Of a stretch of DNA of 64,000 nucleotides, positions 48,628 to 61,700 are shown in pieces. The stretch spans positions 15,197,501 through 15,261,500 of the forward strand of contig NC_091971.1 in NCBI RefSeq assembly GCF_036711975.1, written 5' to 3'. A program made the translations under genes and the position numbers. The notes under the pieces were generated by a model. The model worked only from the letters and a program-made list of their open reading frames with translations, was not told the origin of the DNA and did not search any database. The stretch's first letter is position 1, and each line of letters opens with the position of its first letter. The stretch is from Onthophagus taurus (lineage: Eukaryota; Arthropoda; Insecta; Coleoptera; Scarabaeidae).

Positions 48628-50539
48628 TTATAACACAATTGAACTTCCACTTTGATGCTTATAACAATAATCTCTTCCCGGCGTAGAAAATAATTTACAT
48701 GGAGCACCAATTCTTGTGAGTGCTTTACAGGGTGATTTTAACGACGAAGTATTTATATGTAACGGTGTTCGACTTCTAGATCTAGAACTGTAATAACCAG
48801 ATCTAGAAAGAGGCGGTGTTGGACTACAAAACTCAGAAACATTATCTTCAGCTTCAGTACATTTTTCCGACGATGAATAATTCCCATAAAACGAAGATTC
48901 TTTAGTCACATATTCAAAAGTCTTATTTTCTTCATTCATTTCATTTTCGGGCTTTGATTTTAAAAATTTAGGACTAGAAATTTGATTAGAACGTTTCATA
49001 TATAGTTTTCCCCCAATAAATAACATGTTTGTCACTAAAAATTAATAATTAATAATGACCAATTAATTTTTTTTTGTTTCTTTACCCAATAACGTTGTAA
49101 ATGTGCTTATTAAAAGATCAAATGGATTCAAAGGTATCGAAATATCATATAATCCACATGTTAAATTTGCGATTGGAATGATGGTGATTAAAATCCTACT
49201 TGGTATGTTACAACTTAAAAAGGCACAGATAATCATTCCAATTACAATAAAGGATATATGCCATAAAAGCAAATAAAGACGATCAACAGCAATATCAGTT
49301 CCACCTAAAGCAGTCGAAATCCATGTTAATTTGTCTTCTAAAACTTCTCTTGTTGAATAAACCATGGATACTAACGAATGCACAGTGGAATTGACATCAT
49401 TTAATTGTTTCATTGTTGAATCATATTGTTTTTGAGCCTCTTGGTTTTGAAGTAATAAAAGTCTACTGGATTCATCTACAATTTTAAGTTTTTTTATTAA
49501 TTTATTTTTATCTTTAATTTTATCTTACCGATTCGTTCAAAAATTTCTTGAGTCCTTCTTTGAATTTCAATTAAATCTTCTAACAACTCTTTATGGTTAA
49601 CGTTAGTCATTTCAGTTTGATCTTCTAATTGTTTTGTGGCTTCTTCTAATTTCTTTTGAACATTTTTAGTCATCTCAGCTAATCTTCCATGACTTTCATT
49701 AATTAATTCCTTTTCTTGTACCAAACGCCTTATGTTATCTTCAATAACTAATTGCCCATGAAATTGTGATTTTGCAATATCTTCTTGTTGTTGTTTTAAT
49801 TCTTCATTTCCTATACAAAAAGTTTAAATTAAAAAAAATAATCATTGGATGTGATTGAATTAAATTTTACCTTGAGCAACATTTTTTAAAGTATTTTGTG
49901 CAATATCTCTTAAATGTTCTTGTTCATTAACCAACTTATCTAAAGTTTCGACCTGATTTCGAGATGTATCTAATAACCTATTAATTGTATGCTCCGTAAT
50001 TCCAATAAATTGACTTTGTCTTGCTGTATAGCAAACAGCACGCACTCGATTAGCCATTAAATGATAAGCATTCCATGTATCAGCATCCATTTGACCGGTA
50101 CATTCTTTTATGGACATATTTTCATTGCATGGATATAATCTACGTTCCTCAATAGCTGATTGGCAATTTAATAGCATTACAGCCATTTTAGATACCTCTT
50201 CATCATTCATTTCATGACACCCCTTCTTCAATCTAAGTACAATCTAAATATTTGCTAAATAAATATTGATTACAATGACTTTTTTATTTTACATACCCTC
50301 TGTTGGCATTTATCAAGCTCTGATAAAGCAACACCTGTTAATTTTGCTGCTTCTTCAATGAATTTTTCATCAATTGTGGATACTTCATAAGGTATTTTCT
50401 GTTGGAAACCTTCCAAGCTAGTTTGGTCATCATTTCGATTAGAATAACCGAAATAAGTTGTTATTTGACGAAAGTAATCTTGAATTCCAGCGCAGCACGT
50501 GTTTAGAGTTAAGAATAATAAAAATAGTTTAATATTCAT
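48628..50539 (-). CDS. bmb: Brambleberry / KAR5 / GEX1-type nuclear fusion protein
   Basis: Nuclear-envelope protein family needed for fusion of (pro)nuclear membranes: Kar5 in yeast karyogamy, brambleberry in fish zygotes. Exons: 50539-50297, 50243-49871, 49810-49529, 49475-49086, 49034-48628; in phase, 564 aa. There is a signal peptide at 1-18. The Cys-rich lumenal domain has 'ALSELDKCQQR', 'VMLLNCQSAIEERRLYPC', 'IKECTGQMDADTWNAYHLM' and 'VRAVCYTARQSQF', which is the family core. A coiled coil covers about 205-330. Two hydrophobic helices follow ('LLLWHISFIVIGMIICAFL', 'ILITIIPIANLTCGL'), then a Ser-rich tail ending in a C/H motif, 'CKALTRIGAPCKLF' plus 'YCYKH'. A role in fertilisation is inferred from the family. 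Confidence 0.9.
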
Positions 50540-50985
50540 CGTTTATTTAGAATATTTAGCAAAAACCGTTTTAGACCTTGCGCTATTTAGTACGATTTGA
50601 ATTAAAAACGTCAAAATAACAGCTGGATTTTTATGTAACACTGGAAACCTTTTCTGATTGGTTGAACTTGAAAAACCGTTGGAAACCGTTAATTTTGTGG
50701 ATACAGATTCCTGTAATATATATATTTATTTTTAGTATCTAAAATAAATATTATTTTAAGTAAAAGTATTTATTTAGTACTATCCCAAGTTTATCAATTA
50801 CGCTATATCTAATTTAAAATATTTGAAATAAAATCTTGAAATTGAATTAAATTTTAAAAATTAAATCAATAAAAGTTTACTTGTTGAAGATAAATACTGA
50901 GTTATTTACGACTTAAATAAAAAAGCCTTATATATTGAACTTAAATATTTATCTTATATTTATTAACTGAATTTATCAATATTAG
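50540..50985. other. Brambleberry 5' region
   Basis: 446 bp of AT-rich sequence up to the next transposon. The promoter of the minus-strand gene must lie here. No motif can be defended. Confidence 0.35.
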
Positions 50986-53984
50986 CCTTGTTTATAGATA
51001 TACATAGTTATTCAACCGGTCGAGTTGGGTTGCTCTAGCTCGTGCTGCCTCTAACGGCAAACGAGAAAAACATCATTTATGAATGAATTGAATAAAATTG
51101 GAAATCCAACTTGTAGTAGAAGTTGCATACTCAGAATAAAAGATTAATTAAATTTATGTGATTGAACACGAAATTGTTTAACATATAAAATATTTAATTA
51201 CTTTAAACATTACATCTAAATATTTTAAAAAATATCTGTCCTTTTTTATAACAGTGAACCAAAAATTGCCTTGCTAATTAAATGGTGCGTTTTGATTTTT
51301 GTTCGTCCTATTGCAGACTTAATTCCAGACGTGGTAGCGCCGAGTGTTCCTCCACATATCAAACGAGTAGGTAGTATAAACAAAGTTTTTTTGCAACTAC
51401 TCGAGTTTGGATAAACGATTTCACGTATATAAATTCGTTCTTTATTATTTCGTCGTTGAGAATTTTTTGGTTAAAATACAAATACGAAAATTAAGAAATA
51501 TTAATTAGAATCAATTAAATAAATAAAAACGAAGTATGTATTTCTGATTTTATTAACGAGTGTTTCTAAATTGATGTGAGAGATTTCAAGGGATGATTTT
51601 TCAGCGAAAATTACGGGGTGTTTTTCATATAACTTTTTGTTCAAAACCCCTTCTCCTCCAAGTTATAGCCCTAATAATAATTAAGGGAAAAATCTGCAAC
51701 TTTGTTAATTGTTAATTTGGCATAACTTCACTTCTTTGACTCATAATAACCAATCTCTGAATTAATTCACTTGAGCCTGTATATTATTTTTATTTTTTTG
51801 TGATCAAACTAACAATTTTAGGAGAAAATGTTAAGAGACAAAAAAGTTCTGTATTGAATCCCACTATTTAAATTTTTAAAAAGTTTTTAAATAGAAAAAT
51901 GTAGACATATTAAAAAGTTCTAATGCAAACTATTATGGGATTGATTTTTTCAGCCTCTTGTAATAACATTTTCGGGTTTTTATTAACAACAGTTATCTGC
52001 CAAATTTCAATCTTCTAAATTCCTCCATAATGGATTTATTAAATAAAAACAATTTTTTTTCCTAACTTTAGAGTACTGTAACTCGGTGGGGAAGAGGTTT
52101 TGAACAAAAACTTATATGAAAGACTCTCCTTAATTTTTGCTGAAAAATCACTCTTTGAAATCTTTCGCATTAATTAAGAAACACCTGTATATTAATGAAC
52201 TTTTTTAAGGTGACTTTATTGTGTTAACTGAACATAATGAAAATCATGAATACATAATAACAAAAAACATAACAAATCCTGCTAACTACTTATAATTGCA
52301 AATTACAAATTACTTATGTTGTAAAATAGTAACTTTATTGCTTATTTTAATTATGCATGGAAAGGGACACGATTGCTGAAAAAACTAAAATGACTTTTGT
52401 TTATGGAGCAGGCAGAGATACTAATTATGCCCAAAATTTATTCAAACAAAGATTTCTAGACAGAAACATCCTATCTTGTGTAAGATCTTCAATAGAGAAA
52501 AAGGCGCTACAAGAAATTCAATGTTTAAGCTGCTGTTTGTAATAATCCATATATTTCTTCACGCGTAATTTCTTATGACTCTGCTGTACCCCACGCGGTG
52601 TACTTAGATTTTTACATTGCCATAAATTTCACCCATACGCTCTTTGCATCACGTCTGTCAAGTTGGCACTATATCTTGCGATTTGAATAAAAAAACTATG
52701 CATTAATTATATTACCGCTTAATTTGTTGTGTAATTTTGTTGTAATTTTTATGAATAATTTTTGAGGTAGTGCTAACTTGACAGTGGGAATCTATGGTAA
52801 AGAGTGGAGACAACAAAAAACTAATGACGTCATAAATTGTCGCTTAATTAGTTGTAATTTGTCGTAAAGTTTACAAATTCGTCGCATCCTTTTTTATAAA
52901 CAATATTTGAATTATTGCATTTCTTTCCTTCAAATTTATTTTAGTTGGTGGCGTATCAACGCGCGCGGGGTACAGCTAATATTGTTTATAAAAAAGGACA
53001 AATTTGTAAAGTTTACCACAAATTACAGCAAATTAAGCGACAATTTATGACGTCATTAGTTTTTTGTTATCTCCACTCTTTACCATAAATTCCCACTGTC
53101 AAGAAGTTAGCACTACCTCAAAAATGCAATATATCAAATATTGTTTATAAAAAAGGACGCGACAAATTTGTAAATACGACAAATTACAACTAATTAAACG
53201 ACAATTAATGCAATAGTTTTTTTTATTTAAATCGCAAGATGTAGTGCCAACTTGACAGACGTCTTTGCATCAAGAGCTTTAGGAAAATGATATCCAAAAG
53301 CCAATTTCATTTTCTTATTAGATACAAGTATGCTTTATTGGTTACTAGAAAATTCTTATTGGTTACGTGAAATGAATTACTAACGACGTTGGGCAGTTAA
53401 TATATTTTGTGGGATTATAGGTAACTTTTCACCATGCTTATCAAAAAATATGTAGCCTTTGAAAAGCATACTTAACAATTGAAAAATATTGATGGCGCTT
53501 TTAATATGCAATAAAAATCGTTCAGAATATTTTCCGCCTTTATACGATGAAAGTTTTATCTGAAACTTTTTTGATAAAATTGATGTTTTATGAGTTATTA
53601 GGTAGTCGCAATTTGAATGACTCGGTATATAAAATATAATCTTTAAAACAAACTTCTTAAAAAGATTTAACGCAGTTGGTTTCCTCCCATAAAACCTGTT
53701 CATACACCTACTTAAAAAAATTTGGCGTCTACAAATCCGTACCTACCGACGAATAGTCTCCAACAATTCGGTATTATTCTCGAAGGACACATTATCGATT
53801 TTTTTCTATGCAAGAAATACTAAAATATATGCAACTTATTTTACGTTTTTCGTAGTAATACGTTAGGGCGCGTATAGTAAAATTTAAATTTTTATGAATG
53901 GCGACACATAAATTACCCTGCCATCTGGGTATCATGTGCACAAACTAACATCGGTTGAATAACTATGTATATCTATAAACAAGG
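50986..53984. mobile_element. 3.0-kb TIR element A with nested hairpins
   Basis: 33-bp perfect terminal inverted repeats (50986-51018 and 53952-53984, core TTTATAGATATACATAGTTA) are flanked by ATATTAG on both sides. Inside are two further foldbacks: about 51555-52195 (ends with 'GATTTTTCAGC.AAAATTA' in inverse orientation) and about 52650-53270 (arms with 'AACTTGACAG' and 'AATGACGTCATAAATTGTCG'). No transposase frame is found. A 61-codon frame at 52357 is not convincing. Confidence 0.72.
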
Positions 53985-53991
53985 ATATTAG

Positions 53992-54413
53992 CACAGTATA
54001 TATAACAGACAGTACTCTCACTCAGTGGCGGCACGTTTGATGTGGCGAATTGATTTTCAATGACCTCGAAGCCATTATTCTGGCATAAAACACAACAGGT
54101 CCGCATTAAAAATATTTAAAACGTCGAAAATATTAAATTAAAAAAGTTATTCGCAATTAAATTTCTGAACTGATAAAAACATTAGTTATTGAGTTATATA
54201 TTATATAAGTAATAACGTCATTATTTATAATATTTGATATTTTATTTTAATCTTTACACTTGTCGTTACGGCTCTGCACAAAAACAAACCTCACAGACAC
54301 ACTGGCGATTAGCAAGATTTAAACCAGCGTAATGGCCGCTCGCCTGCGTAATGAGGGCTGCGCATATCTTCCCGCCAAACCGAGTGAGAGTACTGTCTGT
54401 TATTTATACTGTG
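53992..54413. mobile_element. 422-bp TIR element B, abutting element A
   Basis: It begins CACAGTATATATAACAGACA and ends with the inverse CACAGTATAAATAACAGACA. The arms continue to GTACTCTCACTC. ATATTAG flanks it at 53985-53991 and 54414-54420. The left flank is also the right flank of element A. Non-coding. Confidence 0.78.
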
Positions 54414-54714
54414 ATATTAGTATACATTAATCTCTAATTCAGTTACTGAAATATAGATGGCACTGGATTGGTTTTTATTCTTTTGAAATTAAGAAAATAT
54501 TTATTATTTAAATTCGTATCTTCATCATCTTATTTCAATATGTAACCAAATAATTAAACATTATTGTCGATTCTACCTTAAAAACATGATTACCCAAATA
54601 TTCAGATTAAAATTTGCAAAGAATGTAAATATAGTAAATAAAATATCTATTAATAGTGCAAATACATTTATTAATTCGAATTACAAAAATACACAGAAAT
54701 ATAATACAGTTAAC

Positions 54715-55014
54715 TCAATTAGAATTAGATTCCCGACTCCACGGTGCATTAAGAAGTTCACGTAACAATAACTGCTTCTGCCAAAGGTACTCTAATTTCA
54801 ACAACATCTCCAAGCATCGTAATCTGTTTTCGCGTATTTGCAACATTTTCAATTCCCGTTCCGTTTCCGATACCTCTTTAACCGAGGCTCTTATAGTGGT
54901 CGGTTTTAACGACCTTCTTTTCCTTCGTACGATAATACCTTTGCGTCCCTTCTTTTGCATATCAACCCAATCGTGCACTAAAAATTGTCCAAATCGGTCA
55001 AAATAACTCGCTTT
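54715..55014 (-). CDS. Probable terminal exon or separate small basic/coiled-coil gene
   Basis: 100 codons follow a possible acceptor (TTGAAG|AAAGCG). The frame has no ATG before residue 20 and a stop just upstream, so it is an exon or starts at an internal Met. The product starts 'KASYFDRFGQFLVHDWVDMQ', has a basic patch 'RRKRRSLKP' and a Leu-rich helix. The reading phase (0) fits the donor of the outspread-like exon at 55793. An AATAAA on the minus strand lies about 50 nt after the stop. I do not recognise the sequence. It may be an alternative end of that gene. Confidence 0.5.
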   Translation of the reverse strand, partial: KASYFDRFGQFLVHDWVDMQKKGRKGIIVRRKRRSLKPTTIRASVKEVSETERELKMLQIRENRLRCLEMLLKLEYLWQKQLLLRELLNAPWSRESNSN

Positions 55015-55725
55015 CTTCAAATTAAGAACGTTTTAAGCAGTTGTTGGTGTAAAAAGTACAAATTTTCTACGATACTTTTCTATGTTTTGTTTATCCGGGA
55101 TTCTAACCTCAAATTTTATGAAGAATGTCACTTATAGAAAGGGACATACAGTAATACCAATATAAAATTCAAGATAAATAAAAATAAGAGTATAGGCAAC
55201 CAATATTACAATTTTAACATAATTTATTAAACAATTTTAACAAGATTTATTTCGTTGTAGGTAAAATAAATAAAATTCACTATATTAGAACTCGCAATAT
55301 ACTTTTTATTATTTCATACGTATAATAATAATAATAATATAAACAATCCAATTTAAACCCAACACATAAAATAGTATAAACAATTACAGTTAGGGTATAT
55401 TTGAAGGCAAAAGAGGGGAAAAATCAATAGAGTTGGGATTTGTACAAGAAGAAATTAAAAGACGGTAGTCGAGACTACATCGTATAACATTATTAAAACC
55501 CTTAATAATTAATAAAGGTTTTGGTTAAATTTTTTTTAAAATTTTATATTTCTCTTTTATTTTAAAGTGGTCTGCGTGAAGGGTAATAATATAAAAAGGT
55601 GCAATAAACTGTACACAACGTGGTGATTAATATACACTGGTACATTCATATGAGGCTTACTTCAGACTAGTAGAGGTGGCTTTTTATACAATTTTCTTTT
55701 TTTTAACCAATCTTACGAAAACCCG

Positions 55726-58700
55726 TCAATTCTAAAATAAAAACAATTTATTAATAAAAATATAAATTTTTCAATTTAATTTCAATTTTTACCTGCAGAG
55801 AGAGCTGGGGGTTTCGTTCCAATTGTAAAATATGCTGTTGAGCGTGCGCTAACTGTCTGGTAGCGCTCCCCAATTGTTCCTCCAAAGCAGCAGCTTCCAA
55901 ACATTTCACAGACAATCGTTCGGTTAATTCTAAAAGTTCATCTTGTTGTTCCCGCGCAAAATCCTGCTTAAATCGGGCCACTTCCCTTTGAACTTCCGCT
56001 TCATGAGCTTTCCGCATCGCGTCCAAAGCCGCCAAAGTCGCTTGGGTTTCCTCCGCCAACGCTTGCTCTTTGTCCTGTTTTAACGCTTGCAGCTCGCGCG
56101 AATGTTGTTCTCTTAAATCTTGCAAAGTCCTGCGATGCCAGTGTTCCATGGCGACTAGGACTTGCTCACAAAGAAATTGTAATTGCTCCAAATCAGCTTG
56201 TTGTTTATGATTTTCACATTCTGTAAGTGTACGTCTATAAGCTGCTCGAAGGTTTTCTACTTGATTTAGGTACTCTGTGCCGAGATAGAGTGGTTTTCTA
56301 TCTTCGTCGTCCGACCTAATAATGCAATATAGAATTATAAGTTATGCAAAATGATAGATTTTAAAAAATTATCTTAACTTTATTTAAATAAATTATTTAA
56401 CGATCAAAATAAAACTTAAATTTTATAACACTGTTTGAAGGATTTTTACTTTGTTTTAATTTTTAGGACATTATCAGTATTTTTCGATTATAGTGTAGAA
56501 TAATGGAAAGATTTAATTTTTTTTCGGTTGCCACATCAAATGAAATAGTTTGATACTAGAGTGGTAGATTTTATTTGCTACATTTCCATTGGAACCCAAT
56601 AGGAGGCATGTGCACTATCATAACTGAGAAGGATATCTACTGCTTGCTCATCATATCCACTACCAACGTAGATATCCATAGTTTTATGCACATTTGTTTG
56701 TTCTAGATATATCCAATGTTTATAAACTCTGACATGTTTAAGTTAACATTCACCAGTGCGTATAGTGCTTGATATGTTGAGATATCTCATTATAAGTATG
56801 TCAAAGGATTTTTCCAATCAAGATACCGGAGATATAAGACTTCAGTCCGAAAAGCGATATTGTGTTTTAGCTTGTTATTAATAATTAGACACAAAAGTTT
56901 GGCCGACATAAATTTACGATGACAAAGTGAAATCAACACCCATCGTAATGTAATCGTAAGTCGTAAGAAAAATGCTTCCCAATATCATCAATCATAGCAA
57001 GAATACATACGAACATGACGTTTTGTATTGTCCATGTCATTTTGCAAATCATTTGCTTAAGCTGTCATAAATCATTATTCGAGATTGTACTGGTGTCACA
57101 AAAATCCGAGAGCCTTTGCGATGTTGTAACTTTGTTCGTTTTTGTTGTACTAAAGATTCCTCCATAAATCGAAAGGATTGCTATGTATGTTTTCAGGTTT
57201 GTGTCTGGCGTAGACCGTGCCATGGTTTTGAGGTTGAGCTGAGCCGGCGTAACTTAGAAGAAGATTGGAAAAATCAGAGGAGCTTCCTGTACACAATGGT
57301 GGCATCAAGTATCGTCCCAGAAGTGGTAGACCAAAGGCTGATGAGAAGGTTCTGATTAAGCGTATCCACGGCATGGTTCGCCAGAAATCCAAGACGAGTC
57401 TCAGAAAAATTACTAAGGGTAATAACTAACTAAATATCTGCGTTTGGAGCTTCGTAGCATCAATATGCAAAAGACTTCCACTTCGTCTGACCAGATGGCA
57501 TGGTCACTATGTTTCCCGAAAGGCTAATGCCTCTGATTTTTGTGGATCAAGTTCAACTACCAGAACAACCTTGCTGAGATTCTGATGAAGGAACTGCTTC
57601 CTTGGAGCCAATCTTACTTCAACGAACGCTCTTGGACATTCCAACATGACTCAGCGCCCGCGGACAAGATATATCCATATTCGGATCAATTTTCCTAGCC
57701 ATGATCACCTTCACGAAGTGGCCCTCGACTTTTCCATGTAGTCGGTCCTTCAGATCAAGGTCTGTACTACTCCCCACAAAAATCTAGGCAGTCTAAAGTG
57801 CATCCTTCAAAAGGCATAAAACGATTTCGACATCGAGTATCTCTTCGCCACGTTCTTGCGTTCTCCTATGTATGTATATTGTTGTTAATGTTTGAATAAA
57901 ATTTATGCCAAATTTCATGTCTCTATCTGTTTCAGTTCTGGATTTATCAACAGAAATACCGTGCTACCTGACTTTTGTGACACCTGTAAAGAGCTTAAAA
58001 GAAGCTTAAACTTAATTGCACGAGGCGATACAATCTCATATATTCCAAATCTTCTGATATTATAAGTTACAGAAGTATCCAAAGTAAAATCGAATTTTAC
58101 AGAGAATTCTATGTCCAGAGTAAAGTTTAAGACTCGATGATATTGATCCGCAGGTACAAATAGCGAATCTCAATGTGACACATTCATTTATTTATTCAAA
58201 TAATTAGACATTATTAATTTGTTGCAAATTAAGATGTGCTAATTCTCGTAAAAAACGAGATGATCCCATGGTTATTTTTGAACAACAGTCATTAAAATTT
58301 CCCATTCGCCAAACATTAAGATACTCAACTGACGACTTTTACTCCTATACAAAAAAGGTCTTCCAAAAAATAAATCGAAACGCACAATGTATTGAAATAG
58401 TCAAAATTCAATATAAAAATGGTGAGAATTTTGCGGAGACAATTCGCAAAGTTAAAGTAGTATGAGTTTTTGGTCATCATAAAGCACAAAATCCAGTTTG
58501 CACCGTATTTTGCAAAAAAGTCTTGCCCAAAAAACTTACAAAACCAAGCTGATGCAAAAATGAAAGCTAAAAGATCACGGATAACGCCATACATTCGATG
58601 ATTTGGTGCTCGCAATGCATGAACAAAACCACGATTTTTTGAACAATGAGCCTCATCACTTAGAGTAATCTAAGTGATGAGGCTCATTTTTATCTATCTG

Positions 58701-61700
58701 GTTATGTCAACAAGCAAAATTATCAGACTTAGGGCTTCGAAAATCCAAGACAAGCGGTCGAACAAGCACTTCAACAGCTATGAGTGACAGATTTGTGCAG
58801 GTTTTATGATATTCCGATTTTTTTTGCCAGAATAGCGCAGCACCTTATATATACTGCTCGTGAAACTATTATTCCTATTGCAAATAAAAATGTCCTGGAA
58901 GCGTTTAAAGACAACATAAAACCGCTGTTTCATTTTCTTTACTTCGAGCTAGTCTATTTCTAACTGGCTTTTTATAATTCACATTTCCCGTTTCTACAAA
59001 CCTTTCTAATAAATTTTGGGGACTTCTTTTATCGGGATGTCGTCGTTCCGGATAACGCTGTGCGTAAACTCGACTTGCCAAAAAACAGTTCTTTTCACTT
59101 TCCCTTAATATAAAAATCATATCTACGAGTTCTTCTTTGTTGTACAGCATAGCAAAAAATAATATTGGTGTGTAAATAGCTTAAACAATTAGTACTGCGG
59201 AGGTAACAATGTTTAAAACATTTACTTTACTAACGTCAAAATATGATTTTTTAGTCAATTGTTTTTCATAGCCACGATGGCTTTTGTTAGTTAAAATTGC
59301 TTTTTTTGTACAAAATATTTTTGTTTTTTAATTCTGCATCGATTTACATAAAAATATGTAGGGGGTCCAGTTTAAAATAAGAGAGATAAAATGCTTTAAA
59401 GTTTGAAAGTTTTGACACTAGATTTTGGCCAGCCTGTATAATTTTGAATCAATGGAACTTGATTAAGGAATCACTAGACCTTACTTAATAAATTTGACAT
59501 GAAACTTTATTAATGAGGCGCTGTTTGTAATTATGATTGATTTTTAAAACCAGCGACGCAAATACGATTTTTTTTCGTTTTTATTTTTTTGTACTGCTGT
59601 CATTTAGCCGATTTCAATAAAATTTTGGAACTGATACTGGAACCATAAAAGACACCCAAAAATGTGAGAAAAGATATATCGCGCCTTTTAAAAAAATATA
59701 TCATCGTAATTTGCTGAAATGCGACCTGAGATACAGTATAAGCCTGCAAAATATTAAACTCCTAACTTAATTAATAACTGAGTTACAGAAGACGGGGCTG
59801 AGCTGAAGGACCCTGTATACTAATGGTGGGAATGGATATCCGGCAACTATCCGGTATCCGGCCTATCCAACCATTTTTTAAAATTCACAGGAATTAGTAT
59901 ATCTTTTAGGTGTTGGACACTGCAGAAAATAATTAAGTTCAACCCCAACAGGACTTTTTTCATTGAATACAACTTTATTTATCATTAGCAACCTCATTGT
60001 AACATCCCAATACGATATATGTATAAAATCTCTTGTTGCAGTTTCGTCTAGTTTTCTTCTCTTCGCTTGTAATTCATCATCACATTCATTACTAACAGAA
60101 CTGTTGCTGTTATCACTTTCGATTATTAAGTAAAGTATCTTCTTCTTAATGCAAAAAGCCTTTTTGAAAAATCACTTTCAGTTCTTGAGAAATGAATTTT
60201 TTCGAATTTTTCAATTTTCGCCGATTAAGTTTTAAAAATTCGTATAAAATCCAGTTCTTGGAATATGAGTATGAAAATTTCCAAAAGTGTTAATAAAAGT
60301 TATTCATTGTCCTCTTTCCAATGAACCAACCCGTTTTGAAAAATAACTTTTAGTTTTTGAGAAAACAATATTTGAAGTTTAGATAAAATTTTCGATGTTG
60401 TAATTTTCATCAATAATTTTCAAAATTCGCTATAAAATTAATTTCTTGAAGGATCCTTGTGGAAATATCACCAATTATTAATTAAAGTATCCTCTCTTTA
60501 AAGCAACAAGCCATTTTGAAAAATCACTTTCAGTTATTGAGAAAAAAATTTTTGAAATGAAAATTTTCGAATTTTGCAATTTTCGCTGATTAAGTTTTAA
60601 AAATTCGTATAAAATCCATTTCTTGGAATATGAGTTGGAAAATTTATCAAAGTGTTAATAAGAGTGTCCTCTTTCCAATAAACCAACCCGTTTTGAAAAA
60701 TAACTTTTAGTTTTTGAGAAAACAATATTTGAAGTTTAGATAAAATTTTCGATGTTGCAATTTCCATCGATAATTTTCAAAATTCGCTATAAAATTAATT
60801 TCTTGAAGGATCCTTGTGGTAATATCACCAATTATTAATTAAAGCATCCTCTTTTTAATGCAACAAGCCGTTTTGAAAAATCACTTTCAGTTCTTGAGAA
60901 AAAAATTTTTGAAATGAAAATTTTCGAATTTTGCAATTTTCGCTGATTAAGTTTTAAAAATTCGTATAAAATCCATTTCTTGGAATATGAGTTGGAAAAT
61001 TTATCAAAGTGTTAATAAGAGTGTCCTCTTTCCAATAAACCAACCCGTTTTGAAAAATAACTTTTAGTTTTTGAGAAAACAATATTTGAAGTTTTGATAA
61101 AATTTTCGATGTTGCAATTTCCATCAATAATTTTCAAAATTCGCTATAAAATTAATTTCTTGAAGGATCCTTGTGGAAATATCACCAATTATTAATTAAA
61201 GCATCCTCTCTTTAATGCAAAAAGCAGTTTTGAAAAATCACTTTTAGTTCTTGAGAAATAAATTTTTGAAGTAATCGACAATTTTTTCGAATATTGCAAT
61301 TTTCGCCTGTTAAGTTTTAAAAATTCCTATAAAATCCAGTTCTTGGAATACGAGTATGCAAATTTCTCAAAGTGTTAATAAAAGTGTCCTCTTTCCAATG
61401 AACCAACCCATCTATATTTGAAGTTTTGATAAAATTTTCGGTGTTGCAATTTTCATCAATAATTTTCAAAATGTGCTATAAAATTCATTTCTTGAAAGAT
61501 CCTTGTGGAAATATCACCAATTATTAATTAAAGTATCTTCTATTTAGAGTTGCTTCATTATTAGTTAAATCAGCATCAAAAAAGTTCATTTTGTATTTTG
61601 AATGAAAATGCACCAGCAATTATAATCATAATGGCATAATGATATACTATTCTTTTAATTTGTATATGTATTAATACATAACTATCCAACATGAGATTTT

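Noticed and set aside
52357-52542. 61-codon plus frame, weakly like a transposon helix-turn-helix
   Set aside because: Lacks the RRHP and ETG landmarks that identify the real fragment at 58905-59150.
57116-57392. 79-80 codon frames on both strands
   Set aside because: Parts of the mariner relic read in wrong frames.
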